In this document: positions 23,410 to 34,795 of the stretch, piece by piece | Layout of the letters: the number at the start of each line of letters is the position of its first letter | Position numbering within the stretch: the stretch's first letter is position 1 | From: Chloranthus sessilifolius | Taxonomy: Eukaryota > Streptophyta > Magnoliopsida > Chloranthales > Chloranthaceae | Reading direction: 5' to 3' | Length of the DNA: 64,000 nucleotides | Assembly (NCBI GenBank): GCA_021018995.1 | Contig: CM037587.1 | Location: forward strand, 64,623,604 to 64,687,603 | Program-made: the position numbers and the translations under genes | The notes under the pieces: model-generated | The model's database searches: none | What the model saw: only the letters and a program-made list of their open reading frames with translations | Told to the model about the DNA's origin: nothing

Positions 23410-24706
23410 TGAGCACTAAAATATACCACTTTCTACCCCTTAACCTGACCTATGATGGACCTATGAGCATGTTAATAATGTCTTTTAAATGTTTTTTTAT
23501 AGATAACAGTAAAATAAGAGATTAATGCTGCAATCCATGCTTTTGAAGCCAAGAAGAAGGAATTTTGTGTTTAGCAGTGGAGCTGATGGATTTATTGAAA
23601 AGGCACCATGGTGGTTCACACCATTGGGGCTTTTTAGCATGCTTTGGGGGCCTTGAAGACCTGCTGAGAGAGAGAGTGTTGAAGCCCAAAGGTTAACAAG
23701 GTGCTATGCAGTAATACAGCATTTTGTGTTTGTAGCAAGGCAGCACCTTGGATGGAAGACAACAGCAAATCAGCACCTCAAGGCATTCTATGCGAATAGG
23801 TGCAGAGCAATTCAAGTGGCATATTACACCTACAACATTAATGCACTTGAATACTTTAAGTGTTGAAGATCATCAACTCAAGCTGATGATGGAAGCCCAT
23901 GAGCAGCACAGCTGCAAACTTGAAGAATTCGAGCAGATTAGAGGGCTGGTGCAGCCATTTGAGGTGTTTAAATGCAGCTTAAAATGAACTGCACAAGCTA
24001 TTCTTTGTTGGAACTAAAGCACTTGAGTGGTTATGTAGCTAAAAGCAACCCCACGAGTGAATTGTAAAGCTGTTATGCACTGAAAATAGACTCCACGAGG
24101 GGTTGTTTTGAACTCCACGAGCTGCTATGTGTTAAAATTGAACCTGTCACAACCTATCGAATTGTTGTTTGAACCTGTCACAACCTATCGAATAGTTGTT
24201 TGAACCTGTCGAGAGGTTCTGATGCTGAAAATGAACCTATCAAGCATCCTGTCGAATGGTTGAATAAACCTGTCGAACTCCTGTTAGAACCTATCGAGAA
24301 CCTATCGAATGCATATCTGAAGCCCATTCAACCTGTCGAACAGTTGCCTGAACCTCTCAAGATTAAAGTTCTGAAGCTCCAACCTATCGATGCACGGGTT
24401 CTAGCCATCTATATTTCACACATTGGGGGTATTTTGGGGAATCCAATTCTTCTAGGGCACACATCCCAATGTCCCATCCACCACAGGGATTTATCTCAGG
24501 TTCCATTAGCAAATATTAGTGGCCGACAGGGGCATTTTTGAGAGCTGCAAGAACACGTCAGCTGGGCACAAAACTCTGCACATGTGACAACAGTCCACAT
24601 GCAATTTTCCTTGGCCGAAATGAAGACACCTCAGTTGTGCATAACAGAACTGAGTCCTCTGCTCTCTGATTGGCTGCAACTCAAAGCACACGGATCACTG
24701 CAAATG

Positions 24707-24714
24707 TATAAATA
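24707..24714 (+). promoter_or_regulatory. LTR TATA box (family B, 5' LTR)
   Basis: TATAAATA about 35 bp after GATTGGCTGCAAC, an inverted CCAAT box. It is repeated in the 3' LTR at 30139-30146. Confidence 0.7.
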
Positions 24715-25063
24715 GAACTCCTTTCTGTTGTTTTTCTTTAGCAAGGAAAGTAGGAATAAAGGAATAGCCCAGTTCTCCTTAGCTCATTTAGGTTTAGTTT
24801 AGGTTTTATTTTTCCTTTTTCTCTTGCCCCTTCTCTCTCTCTAATCTAGCCTATTGGATTAGATCTAGATAAGCATTTCAGATCTGTTTTGTAATTGTAA
24901 ATTGAGAGCTTCAACAACATTTGTAAATGGATTGGAGGTTGCACAGATTGCAGATCTGAGCTCAATAGGCTGTAAGATATTATTATAGTAATTGTGGGTT
25001 TTAACGGTGATTATGTTCTAAACTTCACTTTTTCATATTTGATTTCCCTGGATTAGATATTCT

Positions 25064-25258
25064 TGTGGATGCTTGAGCTTGTAGCCTAGCACCCACAGCA
25101 TCTACAATAGCTTACCTGTTCCAATCAAGATCCTTGAATTGAAACAATCTCTGGGATGATTTGACCATTCGAGTGGACAGATCATAGCCTTAGGATTGCT
25201 TCAATTCTCTGGTTGAGAGTAGATTCTTATACCTTACATCTGAGCTTGTAGCCAGATG
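25064..25258 (+). other. Three-hairpin leader module (family B)
   Basis: Hairpin 1 (25064-25097): TGTGGATGC faces GCACCCACA, 8 of 9 pairs, loop with TGAGCTTGTAGCC. Hairpin 2 (25157-25184): TGATTTGACCA faces TGGACAGATCA, 10 of 11 positions paired including one wobble, loop TTCGAG. Hairpin 3 (25237-25258): CATCTG faces CAGATG perfectly around AGCTTGTAGC. Against family A, one pair of hairpin 1 (A-T versus G-C) and one pair of hairpin 3 (T-A versus C-G) have changed on both sides together. Hairpin 1 is also present in the 3' LTR at 30494-30527. Confidence 0.6.
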
Positions 25259-25686
25259 AAGGATTGTAGCAAATCTTTCCTATATATTGCCTTTGATTCA
25301 ATTGATTTGCAATGAAAACCAGTCCCCAGCTGCCTATTTCTCACCATTTTCTCTTTTATTTTACCATCCATCTCCTTCAATCTTTGAGAATTAGTTATAT
25401 ATTTCAGCTTTGTAGATTAATTAGATCTAGTGACACCCAAAAAATTCTTCTTCTTTCCTTGTTTTCTAGGCTAGAATTGCCAGATCTGTAGCCAGATTTG
25501 GAGGTCTACTATATACCTTCTAGGTTTAAATCACTACTCCCTGTGGGACAAACTCTTACTTATTAAAACTTGCTACAAAGGACCCTGTATCTTGCAGGTC
25601 TAGCATATTTTAGATGTGCTGAATCCACCCTCTATTTTACTTTGATTTTATTTTCTTCAGCACCTAAAAATTCCCCAACAAGTTTT

Positions 25687-25703
25687 TGGCGCCGCTGCCT
25701 GAG
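25687..25703 (+). promoter_or_regulatory. Primer binding site, tRNA-Asp type (family B)
   Basis: TGGCGCCGCTGCC just after the 5' LTR, followed by a weaker match. It is the same primer type as family A. Confidence 0.8.
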
Positions 25704-28700
25704 TGTTTTGATCTAGATAGTAGATCTGAGTTTTTTATTTTTGGTAGATATCATTTTTTTAGTTTTTATTGCTGATTCATTTTTAAAATTTAAGAGTGCA
25801 TTCCACCTATTTGATTAAATGTCTGCTACAATTTTTATACAGAAAACCTATTTTACTGCAGCAGAATTTATGATTTTTCTGAGTTTTTACTTTTTGCCTT
25901 CTAGATGTTTGAATAAATGCTGCTATAGCATTTTGTATTTTTGCATAATTGAGGCTATAGTTTAAGTTTTTCTTTAAGTTTTTGTCAATATGCTTGAATA
26001 AGGTACTGCTAGAGTTATTGAATTTTTACAGATCTGGAGTAGCTGCCAAACGAGGAGCAAATGGATTGCAGCAAGAGCAGATCTGCTTGAGTTTGCATCC
26101 CCTTCTCCTTTACATTCATTTTCTATTTTTAAATTTTTTAGACCAGCAATTTTGCTGTGTTTGCTATCATTCTAATTTTTGTATAACTCAACAAAACCAA
26201 ATAAAAATTAGACAAAAATGAAAACAACAATAAAAATTTCTGTCATTTTTCAGTAGTAGTAAATAAGGGTTCTTGTTGAACCCGGGCTGATCCAAAACAA
26301 ATAAAAAAATAGAAAATTATAAAAACATAAAAATATCTTCTAGATGGGTTGTTCTTCTTTGTTTTTATTCATTTTTCCCATCTGGACCTGCTGAGGTCAT
26401 GGTTTTTCATTTTGAGGAATCATGTAGGATAATGAGCAGTGGATCATATGTTGTTTTGAATATTCAATGGACCCACTGATTTTATTTTCCTTCGAGATTT
26501 CTTCATCATTAATGGGTCTCAACTATGTATGAACCCTGTTTTTAATGTGTGCTTCCATGCTTCATTACTTAGAAATTCTTTTTTATTCATACACATCATC
26601 AACGCAGGGGTTAGTCTTATGAATCTTGCTTTTCACTGTATGTTATTCCTGCTGATCATTTTTAATCACTTAGATTCATAAGTAGTTGATTGGCTCAGGC
26701 TTTTGGGGTTTTCTTTGGGCTTAGGGGATTTATGATTTGGTCTTCAGATTTTAGGAATTTTAGTTTAAATTCTATTTTTAGATTGTTGATTTCTCTTTCT
26801 TAGGATAATGTGTCCTAGTTTTACTGATTTTATGTTTTTTTTCTATGATTATAGTTAGTTTCTAACTTTATTTTCCTATTTTTCATCTACAACTCTGTTT
26901 TTGTATCAACATTTTTCAGTTTTTATAGCTTTGTATTCAGTTCCTTACTTTATTTTTACTATTTTTCTGTTATTAGCATTAGTTCCCTGTCATTTGCATA
27001 GCAGTTCTAGCTTTATTTTACTGATTTTTCTGTTTTATCAGTAATTTCCTGCACTAGTATATCATTTTTTCCATTTTTCCGGCTCATATATTCAGTTTTG
27101 TTTTTTTTATTTTCTACTGCACATAGCTGCAATTTTTCTTCTTAGTTTTTCTTTCTTCTTTTACCCTGCTACCCGTAGTTTCTCATTGTGTAGAACATTG
27201 AGGACAATGTTCATCTTAGGTTTAGGGGCATGGCAGGTGTGCCAATGAAATAAGTTAATGCTTTGTGTAGCCATGTTGAAAAAGTTTTTGAAAAGAAAGT
27301 GATTTCCCACCTAATTTTTAGAAAAAAAGGAAATTAAAAACTTTTTAAAACTGAAATGAGCTATAGTTTTAATATTTTTCATAAAGAAAATGTCAAGAAT
27401 TTTCAAAAATTGATGTTTAGTAAACCTGAAATGAGAGAAAACTATAAGAATACACCCCAGAAAATTTGATGGAAGGCCATACCCAGTGAGATTTGGGCCT
27501 GAAAAAAAATTTCTTCGAAGAGTGTCTTGGCAATTTTTCCACTCTAAGGACTTATTGGATCTAATTTTGATCACTAGAAGTTAGGCAAATCCAAGTTGAA
27601 ACATCTTGACAGCATTCATGACATTGAAGACATGAGGTAAGGCCATCCTTTCGACAGTTTGAGCTTAAAATTTTCCACCTTTGAACTGCCCTTGATACAC
27701 ACCTTTTGAGCCTTAAAATTTCTAGTTTTCTTTGATGAAAACCAGAAAATTTGAACCCAAAACCTCGGTGACCTGATACACCCTGACCCTCACTCTGAGA
27801 TTTCAGAAGGAAGAGTTGGTTTGATGGTTGGTTGAGAAGGAAGAAAGCACATTTGGTGGTGTTATGGCATTCCAACCCATAAAAAGAAAATTGGAGAAAA
27901 ATACAAAAAGAAAAACATACAAAAAGGAAAGGAAAAATAGAAAATCAAAGAAAATGAATGAGAAAGAGAAGTCATTTCATTGAAAGACTGAAAAGAGGAT
28001 TAGAAACTAGCCACTTCAAATCTAAAAATTCAAGAAGTAGATGGAATTGTGCTGAAATGAAGAAGGTGTTGTCTAGATCACCTCCTTACCTTGTTGATTT
28101 CTCAATTTTTAATCCCATTTTACCCGTTCATTCTTTATCAACTTCACCCATAAGCCACATTACAAACCAATAAAAAATTTTTACTGATCTGAAATTAATT
28201 GAGTTGTCATGTGGAGAAAAGGATTTGTTTGATCTATGGTGAAAAGAATTAGAAAATTTCTGAAATTAGAGCAATGCCTATGCTCATGCTTACAGTCCTA
28301 TTTAAGGGCTGTAACTGCTCTTCAGCTGTGTGAAATGATGCACCCTTCTATTTTTGTTGTGAGTGACAGCCTCAGTAAGATTTAGGTCTGAAATCAAATT
28401 TGGTTGGGGCATTATCAAAACAGAATTCTTAAATTAAAGGTGAACTCTGCATCAATTTTCAGGCATAATGCCTTGATATGAACTGATTGATGATGAAGGA
28501 ATTACAGCAGAATTTCAGGTTTTAAACTGATGATTTTTCTGCTGAAAATTCTCTAGAATTGAATGCACATGGTGTGAAATTTATTTTATTTCACTTAAAC
28601 TCTGTTTTAGCATTTTGCATGAGTATTAGCTGATTTTATTGGAGAAGTTTGGCGGTACCTTCACTGAAAACCCTTAGGAGACTCCACTCCTCCACTTGGG

Positions 28701-28841
28701 ATCACCTAGGGATTTAAAAGGCTTGGTGCATGTGCCAAATGCACCCGTGTTCCCTACGAAAGTGGCATTTTATTTCATAAGTTAGTTGTTTTAAATTTCA
28801 CTTTGTTCAAGGACTAGCAAAGGTTAGGTTTGGGGGTGTGT
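25704..28841 (+). other. Coding-free interior of family B
   Basis: Two parts. 25704-27240 is T-rich leader-like sequence ending in GAACATTGAGGACAATGTTC and GGTTTAGGGGCA, words typical of the region after pol in Athila elements. 27300-28841 is recognisably like the 3' noncoding regions at 2550-4584 and 11817-13855: ACCCAGTGAGATTTGGGC near 27480, CCCATAAGCCACATTACAA near 28146, a hairpin at 28725 and AGGTTTGGGGG near 28827. Nothing of gag or pol lies between. No ORF worth calling is present. Confidence 0.75.
28725..28745 (+). other. Small conserved hairpin upstream of polypurine tract (family B)
   Basis: GGTGCA (28725-28730) pairs perfectly with TGCACC (28740-28745) around the 9-base loop TGTGCCAAA. 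Family A has GATGCA or GATGCG with matching changes on the other arm and loop TATGCTAAA. Confidence 0.55.
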
Positions 28842-30580
28842 TGAGCACTGAAATATACCACTTTCTACCCCTTAACCTGACCTATGATGGACCTTTGAGC
28901 ATGTTAATAATGTCTTTTAAGTGTATTTTTATAGATAACAGCAAAATAAGAGCTTAATGCTACAATCCATGCTTTTGAAGCCAAGAAGAAGGAATTTTGT
29001 GTTTAGTAGTGGAGCTGATGAATTTATTGAAAAGGCACCATGGTGGTTCACACCATTGGGGCTTTTTAGCATGCTTTGGGGGCCTTGAAGACCTGCTGAG
29101 AGAGAGAGAGTGGTGAAGCCCAAAGGTTAACAAGGTGCTATGCAGTAATACAGCATTTTGTGTTTATAGCAAGGCAGCACCTTGGATGGAAGACAACAGC
29201 AAATCAGCACCTCAAGGCATCCTATGTGAACAGCTGTAGAGTAATTCAAGTCGCATATTACAGCTACAACATTAATGCACTCAAGTACTTTAAGTGTTGA
29301 AGATCATCTACTCGAGCTGATGATGGAAGCCCATGAGCAGCACAGCTGCAAACTTGAAGAATTCGAGCAGTTTAGAGGGCTGGTGCAGCCACTTGAGGTG
29401 TTTAAATGCAGCTTAAAATGAACTACACGAGCTATTCTTTGTTGAAACTAAATCACTTGAGTGGTTATGTAGCTAAAAGCAACCCCACGAGTGAATTGTA
29501 GAACTGTTATGTGCTGAAAATAGACTCCACGAGGGGTTGTTTTAAACTCCACGAGCTGCTATGTGTTAAAATTGAACCTGTCGCAACCTATCGAATGGTT
29601 ATTTGAACATGTCGCAACCTATCGAATGGTTGTTTGAACCTATCGAGAGGTTCTGATGCTGAAAATGAACCTATCGAGCATCCTGTCGAATGGTTGAATG
29701 AACCTGTCGAACTCTTGTTAGAACCTATCGAGAACCTGTCGAATGCATATCTGAAGCCCATTCAACCTGTCGAACAGTTGTCTGAACCTCTCGAGATTGA
29801 AGTTCTGAAGCTCCAACCTATCGAGGCACGAGTTCCAGCCATCTATTTCACATGTTAGGGACATTTTGAGGATTCCAATGCTTTTAGGGCACACATCCCA
29901 ATGTCCCACACATCTCTGGGATTTATCTAAGGTTCCATTAGCAAATATCAGTGGCCGGCAGGGGCATTTTTGAGAGCTACAAGAACACATCAGCTGGGCA
30001 CAAAACTCTGCACATGGGACAACAGTCCACATGCAATTTTCCTTGGCCAAAATGAAGACCCCTCAACTGTGCATAACAGAACTGAGTCCTCTGCTCTCTG
30101 ATTGGCTGCAACTCAAAGCACTCGGATCACTGCAAATCTATAAATAGAACTCCTTTTTGCTATTTTTCTTTAGCAAGGAAAGTAGGAACAAAGGAATAGC
30201 CTGGTTCTCCTTTGCTCATTTAGGTTTAGTTTAGGTTTTATTTTTTCTTTTTCTCTTCCCCCTTCTCTCTCTAATCCAGCCTATTGGATTAGATCTAGAT
30301 AAGCATTTCAGATCTATTTTGTAATTATAAATTAAGAGCTTCAACAATATTTGTAAATGGGTTGGAGGTTGCACATATTGCAGATCGGAGCTCAATAGGT
30401 TGTAAGATGTTATTACAGTAATTGTGAGTTTTAAAGGTGATTCTGATCTAAACTTCACTTTTTCGTATTTGATTTCCCTAGATTGGATATTCCTGTGGAT
30501 GCGTGAGCTTGTAGCCTGGCACCCACAACATCTTCAATAGCTTACCTGTTCCAATCAAGATCCTTGAATTGAAAGTGGGG
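28842..30580 (+). repeat. Family B 3' LTR, shortened
   Basis: Starts TGAGCACTG directly after GGTTTGGGGGTGT. It follows the 5' LTR closely through U3, TATA (30139-30146) and hairpin 1, then departs from it near 30575-30590, where a minus-strand family C LTR begins. Confidence 0.85.
30139..30146 (+). promoter_or_regulatory. LTR TATA box (family B, 3' LTR)
   Basis: TATAAATA in the same setting as 24707-24714. Confidence 0.65.
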
Positions 30581-31407
30581 AAATCTCTAAAATATCCTTG
30601 GATGTTGAGACAGGTTGCTGGAACCCGTACCTCGCGAGGATGAGTTGCTTGTTTTACCTATCGCATAGCCAGATTAGCTATTGAAGATTACCCATAAGGT
30701 TTAATTGTCGTGAATGTTACAGCTCCCGAGGATGAAGCTCCAGGTGGTTCAGGTCACGAGGATGTCACTAGGATGAATTATAGCTCTCCAGATTCTCGCG
30801 AGGATAGACTTTGAGCTTCACGCAGATGATCACCAAGACGGGATGCGCTTCTCGCGTGGTTGGCTTTGTCTTTGAAGCGCGCGAGATCTGCGTAAGAGTT
30901 CTGTGAAGAAAATCTTCTAGAGCTTTGATCCCCACAAGGTCTGCATGAGATGCCTTTCTTAAGCTTTTCTATAGTGCACCAACCGAGATCTGCACGAGCT
31001 TTTAAATGCTGCAGGTTTGAGATTCGCGAGATCTGCGCGAGGGGGCTTTTCTAGCAAATTGAACTACGTGAGGGTCCATTTGTGTTTCACTGTTGCTATG
31101 CACAACCTACTACTGTAGTCTCCTCTGCTAGGGTCAAACTTCCTTTCATCTATTGGACTTCCTGGGTTCACTTAGGCACTCCAAATGCTCACTATGGTGT
31201 GTACCACTATGGTGTATCCTCTGCTCTTAACTCAGCTGTCCTCCTTTGCTTCAATTCTCTCTTTGGCCTCCATAGCATGACAGTTGCACTAAGCTGCAAT
31301 TTCATTATTAACTACAAAACACACTCAAAAGATGATTATTAATTGGCTCCAAGGTGTAGTAAAGGCTAGGTTAGGAGGTGAAAAATGGTATTTTTCGGTG
31401 AATAACA
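30581..31407 (-). repeat. Partial family C LTR, minus strand
   Basis: On the minus strand it starts TGTTATTCACCG at 31407, followed by AAAAATACCATTTTTCACC, the family's typical LTR start, and then by many CTCGCGAG, TCGCGCAG and ATCTGCGCGAG words (31080-30620). Only about 0.83 kb of an LTR that is 2-2.5 kb elsewhere. It abuts the shortened family B LTR. It may be the 5' LTR of the minus-strand family C element. Confidence 0.7.
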
Positions 31408-31423
31408 GACATCAACTATCATT

Positions 31424-31759
31424 TTGGCGGTGCAGCAGACCTTACGTATCTCTGCATCTACACCAATTGATACGTGCGCACGATGTGGAAAGCATCATAA
31501 AATAGAGGAAGATCGATTAGCATTGGGAACATATTTTAAATGTGGTGAGAAAGGACACCAAATCAAGAATTGCCCAAATATGCATCAGGGGCGGGTGACA
31601 TCAACGTCTACTTCCGGACTGATTCTCCCTACAACTCAGGATCGTACCAGTGACGCATCGACACGAGATGCCCAAGTGAAAAATGAAGTTCCCCAAGGTA
31701 TAGATTTATTATCAATTGTCAAGATTTTACTCTGCTCTTTAGATGCTGAATGCCCTTAG
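31424..31759 (+). pseudogene. Chromovirus gag zinc-knuckle piece (family D)
   Basis: Encodes CARCGKHHKIEEDR followed by a CCHC knuckle, FKCGEKGHQIKNCP, as in plant chromovirus nucleocapsid (compare 46770-46810 in family E). Upstream gag is missing: the family C LTR ends at 31407. The zinc knuckle would bind element RNA. A fragment only. Confidence 0.75.
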
Positions 31760-33580
31760 AATTAATGTTTACTTTTAGCACTTGAGGAATGTCATGACAC
31801 CATCATACATGCATCTGATTAAATCACCTGCATGGCATAAACAGTTTACAATTTCAAAAGTTTAACTAAGTAGGTGATAATTATGATGGCAGACTTGAAT
31901 CAATCGTGATAGTTAGGGTATAACTGTTGAAGGATAGGTTATTTAGTAAATCTGAAATTTGGTTGATGCCTATGAGCAATGATGTTTGCACCAAGACTTG
32001 TAAATAAATTTATACTTGACGGACATAATTGCGATGTTCTTCATTCAGATTAATAAATCATGAGTGATTAGTGTTCGGAAGCACTCCTTCCAACCTTGAG
32101 TGCGGTTGTTGATCACTGCAATTTTATGTGGAAATCCTTAGGGATTTGGAGGAATTGAAAATAATAATGTCGGTAGTTGACATGAGATATGGACGATTCA
32201 ATTAAGGACTTAGGCCTTAATTTGAGGAATAATAGATTTCTTGGGGACTTCTCAATTCCCTATTGAATTGGTTGCCACAGCTGCAACTTTAGACTTTGTT
32301 CTCTCGTTATGGATTGTGCGATTTTCCATCACGTTTAATCCATAACTGATGGTTGTGGATCCATAGGGACGACATTCAGACTTAGTTATTATATTAATTG
32401 TGTTGGGGATTATGCACATGAAGAGACGAATAATCTTGACCTAACATGTATGTACGACCTTACTCTTGTACATCTAAATGGTATGCCATTGGGAATAGTC
32501 ATTTCTAATCATCTCCTTGATTAAAAGATTGGATGTATTGCAATCGATTGTCCTTCCTTTTATAATTAGAATCGTATTTGAGTATTATAGGAATGATTAA
32601 ATGCATAAATTTTGAAATTCAAGATCACTGTGGTAGGTTTCAAATAAACTCATTTTGGTGATGACTGCATATTTTTATAGACGTAGGGGATGGTGAACGT
32701 TGTATGCTTGTTATTGATAGTTAAACCAATTTTACTCTATGAAAATAGTGTATCCGATTGATAATTTTGAATTTTGGTGGACCTCGCACCTTTAGATTAA
32801 TGGTTACGATTATTAGTTCATGATTAAAATCTTGGTGATTATATTGATTATACAGTAGTATTGAGTGTGCTAGTTAATAGTTGTCGGAATCCCCAATTTA
32901 ACGTGAGTGTATATTTAGCTTTGTGGATGCGTTGTTATAATGAGTGCAATTATGGTTTCAAGTTTATCTATGGTAATGGCTAGTTGGGCTATGTAAAATT
33001 CTATGTATCCAAATCTAGGGGTCGCTATTAGCAATTCAAATTTGGTTATGAAAATGATGCATTGTCACTTATGGTTAATATCATTGTAGTGAAGGTATGT
33101 TGAGTTAGTAGTGAATTTTTAAGTGCTTGATAGTATGGTTGATCATGTTTATGGTTACAGTTTTGGATTACTGGTTCTAATCTGAAGGTCAATATATATT
33201 TCTTTATGGATATGTCCTTACCAACTATTTAGAGAGATACTTTGTTAAGTTGTGATAATGGTCTCTCATAATTACCTGTGTGCGAGTTGAGTGATCTATC
33301 TCTTTGACTCATGAGTGAGCACCAGTCCGGTTAGTGCGAGATGACATCCTTAGTGTAAAGCTCAGCAGATAGAATTGTTACCAGTGTGTTATCGATCTTC
33401 AGACAATGTATTGTAGTAAATCTCCATTTAACTCTGAGGCTTTGACCGTGTGTATAATTTTAATTCGTTGCTGCGTTCACTGTGTGTCATTTGAGTTTCA
33501 CAAATGATTACTATATTGGATAACCAAGCATCACGTCGTGCATTTTCGAGGATGAAAATTCCTTTAAAGTGAGGAGATTA
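31760..33580 (+). other. Noncoding stretch between gag piece and LTR (family D)
   Basis: About 1.8 kb, AT-rich, without a believable ORF. The right part (about 32885-33580) recurs at 35905-36698 and ends in the purine-rich tract before an LTR, so it is the 3' end of a family D interior. The left part (31760-32880) matches nothing else here and I see no feature in it. Confidence 0.5.
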
Positions 33581-34795
33581 TGATAACCCTGGTTTAGAGG
33601 ACATCGAATCTTGATGAGGATACCCAGATGGGTGGTACCGAGAGATAGCTAGGCCCTCTTGCTTATATGTGTGTTAACATGATAAGTGTGTGTGAACACG
33701 ATAAGTGTGCGTGATAAAAATGTGTGAACATTCATTGTGCTCTGGTACGATGAGATATCCATTCATTTCCTACTGGCCAACGGTGAAACGTAAAATATGT
33801 GTAAACATGATAAGTAATTCATGCAAATGTGTATGTGAATGTAATAAGCGTGAACATGAATGTGATAAGCAAGTATATGAAATCTTAAATATAATTATAA
33901 ATTAAATTTTTTACACAGTCTGAAACTATAAGTTAGAATCTGCACATTTATTTAAGGTTTAGTATAACCAATCCATTGTGGTCCGGTACGGCAGGATATC
34001 CGTTCATTGTGCTCCGATACGACGGGATATCCGTTCATTATTCTTCGGTATGACGGGATATTCGTTTATTTCTTACCAGACAACGGTAATTTCATGAGAT
34101 GATTCATTGAACGTCGATGGTTGGGATTCTCATTGGTATAATAACGTGGCTCCCAATGCTATATTTGCTTGGGGTGGTAATTTAAGTTATTGCTTTAAGA
34201 ACAATAAGATGTGAAGAAGGAATGTGAAACAAAATATGAAATTTGCAAATAAGAATTTATAAAAAAATCAAATGATGTTTATAAAATTGTATTAAATTTT
34301 ATTTTAATTAAATTCATGTTTTCTTTTTAAAAAAGATTGATTTGTGTGAAATGTGTTAGTCGTGAAACTTAGTCATGAAATCTATGTTTTGTGTTAATCG
34401 TAAATGCTTTTGATATGCCCCTATTGAGCTTAGATGTTAGCTCACCCCAACTATATGTCATAGGCATAGGTGTTGGTATGGATATGGTACTGGAGAAAGG
34501 AGCGAAATCTCTAGTTTGGGGAATTCTACCCTAGGTAAGTACTTGGACTAGGCACGTTTTGGGTTTGTATGATGGATTTTTGGGGTCTTTTAAATTTTGA
34601 ACTTGGCATGTCCTAGGATTAAATACGATGTCAAGATTTATTTTGTATGTATATTTTGGAAGCCACTGTTTAGGTGATAGTCGGCCATCACCAATTGTTT
34701 CTTTTAGTCTTTTGTGGTGATATTATGTATAAAGATGAAGGTACTTAGATCTTCCTAGTGATATCTAAATTTTCATTTCAGCATACATATGATAT
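33581..34795 (+). repeat. Family D LTR, plus strand, first
   Basis: Starts TGATAACCCTGGTTTAGAGG and matches 36699-38760 with a shorter left part. It includes the minisatellite at 33975-34075 and the segment TTGAGCTTAGATGTTAGCTC near 34424. It ends at about 34795 where an inverted copy begins. Confidence 0.7.
33975..34075 (+). repeat. Minisatellite in family D LTR (about 33 bp x 3)
   Basis: Three units containing GATACGACGGGATATCCGTT with variation, each ending in TTCATT. The same array occurs at 37945-38056. Confidence 0.7.

Larger units (their letters stand above)
23410..25680 (+). repeat. Family B 5' LTR
   Basis: Starts TGAGCACTAAAATATACC and ends CCCCAACA before the PBS. U3 carries at least a dozen TCGA-type motifs (24020-24420), an inverted CCAAT box at about 24668-24674 and TATA at 24707. 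R/U5 holds the three-hairpin module at 25064-25258. Length about 2.27 kb. Confidence 0.88.
23410..30580 (+). mobile_element. Family B non-autonomous Athila-like element, nested in family C gag
   Basis: 5' LTR 23410-25680, PBS at 25687, 3.2 kb interior without gag or pol, polypurine tract near 28828-28840, and 3' LTR from 28842 which stops at about 30580. The LTRs share promoter, U3 motif cluster and leader hairpins with families A and C. It looks like a LARD-type (large, coding-free) derivative that used Athila proteins in trans. It is younger than the family C element it sits in. LTR pairs look very similar by eye, so it may be among the younger insertions here. Confidence 0.85.
15860..31407 (-). 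mobile_element. Athila family C element, minus strand, interrupted by family B
   Basis: Reading leftwards, a partial LTR (31407-30581), gag (23409-22341), protease, RT-RNase H, integrase (to 18541) and an additional ORF (17675-16095). The family B element (23410-30580) sits between the LTR piece and gag. Domain order, RT and integrase motifs place it in Athila, and the additional ORF and CGCG-type LTR motifs link it to the family C copy at 53470-63933. That the LTR piece belongs to this very copy is an inference from orientation and position. Broken many times. No 3' LTR is seen. Confidence 0.75.

Noticed and set aside
24200-24541. ORF of about 110 residues in the family B LTRs (also 29634-29858)
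   Set aside because: It is the TCGA motif cluster read in frame (repeated EPVE/EPIE words); it lies in U3 and is not coding.
31082-31342. ORF of 86 residues in the minus-strand family C LTR region
   Set aside because: Overlaps LTR sequence shared with other copies and has no protein-like conservation.
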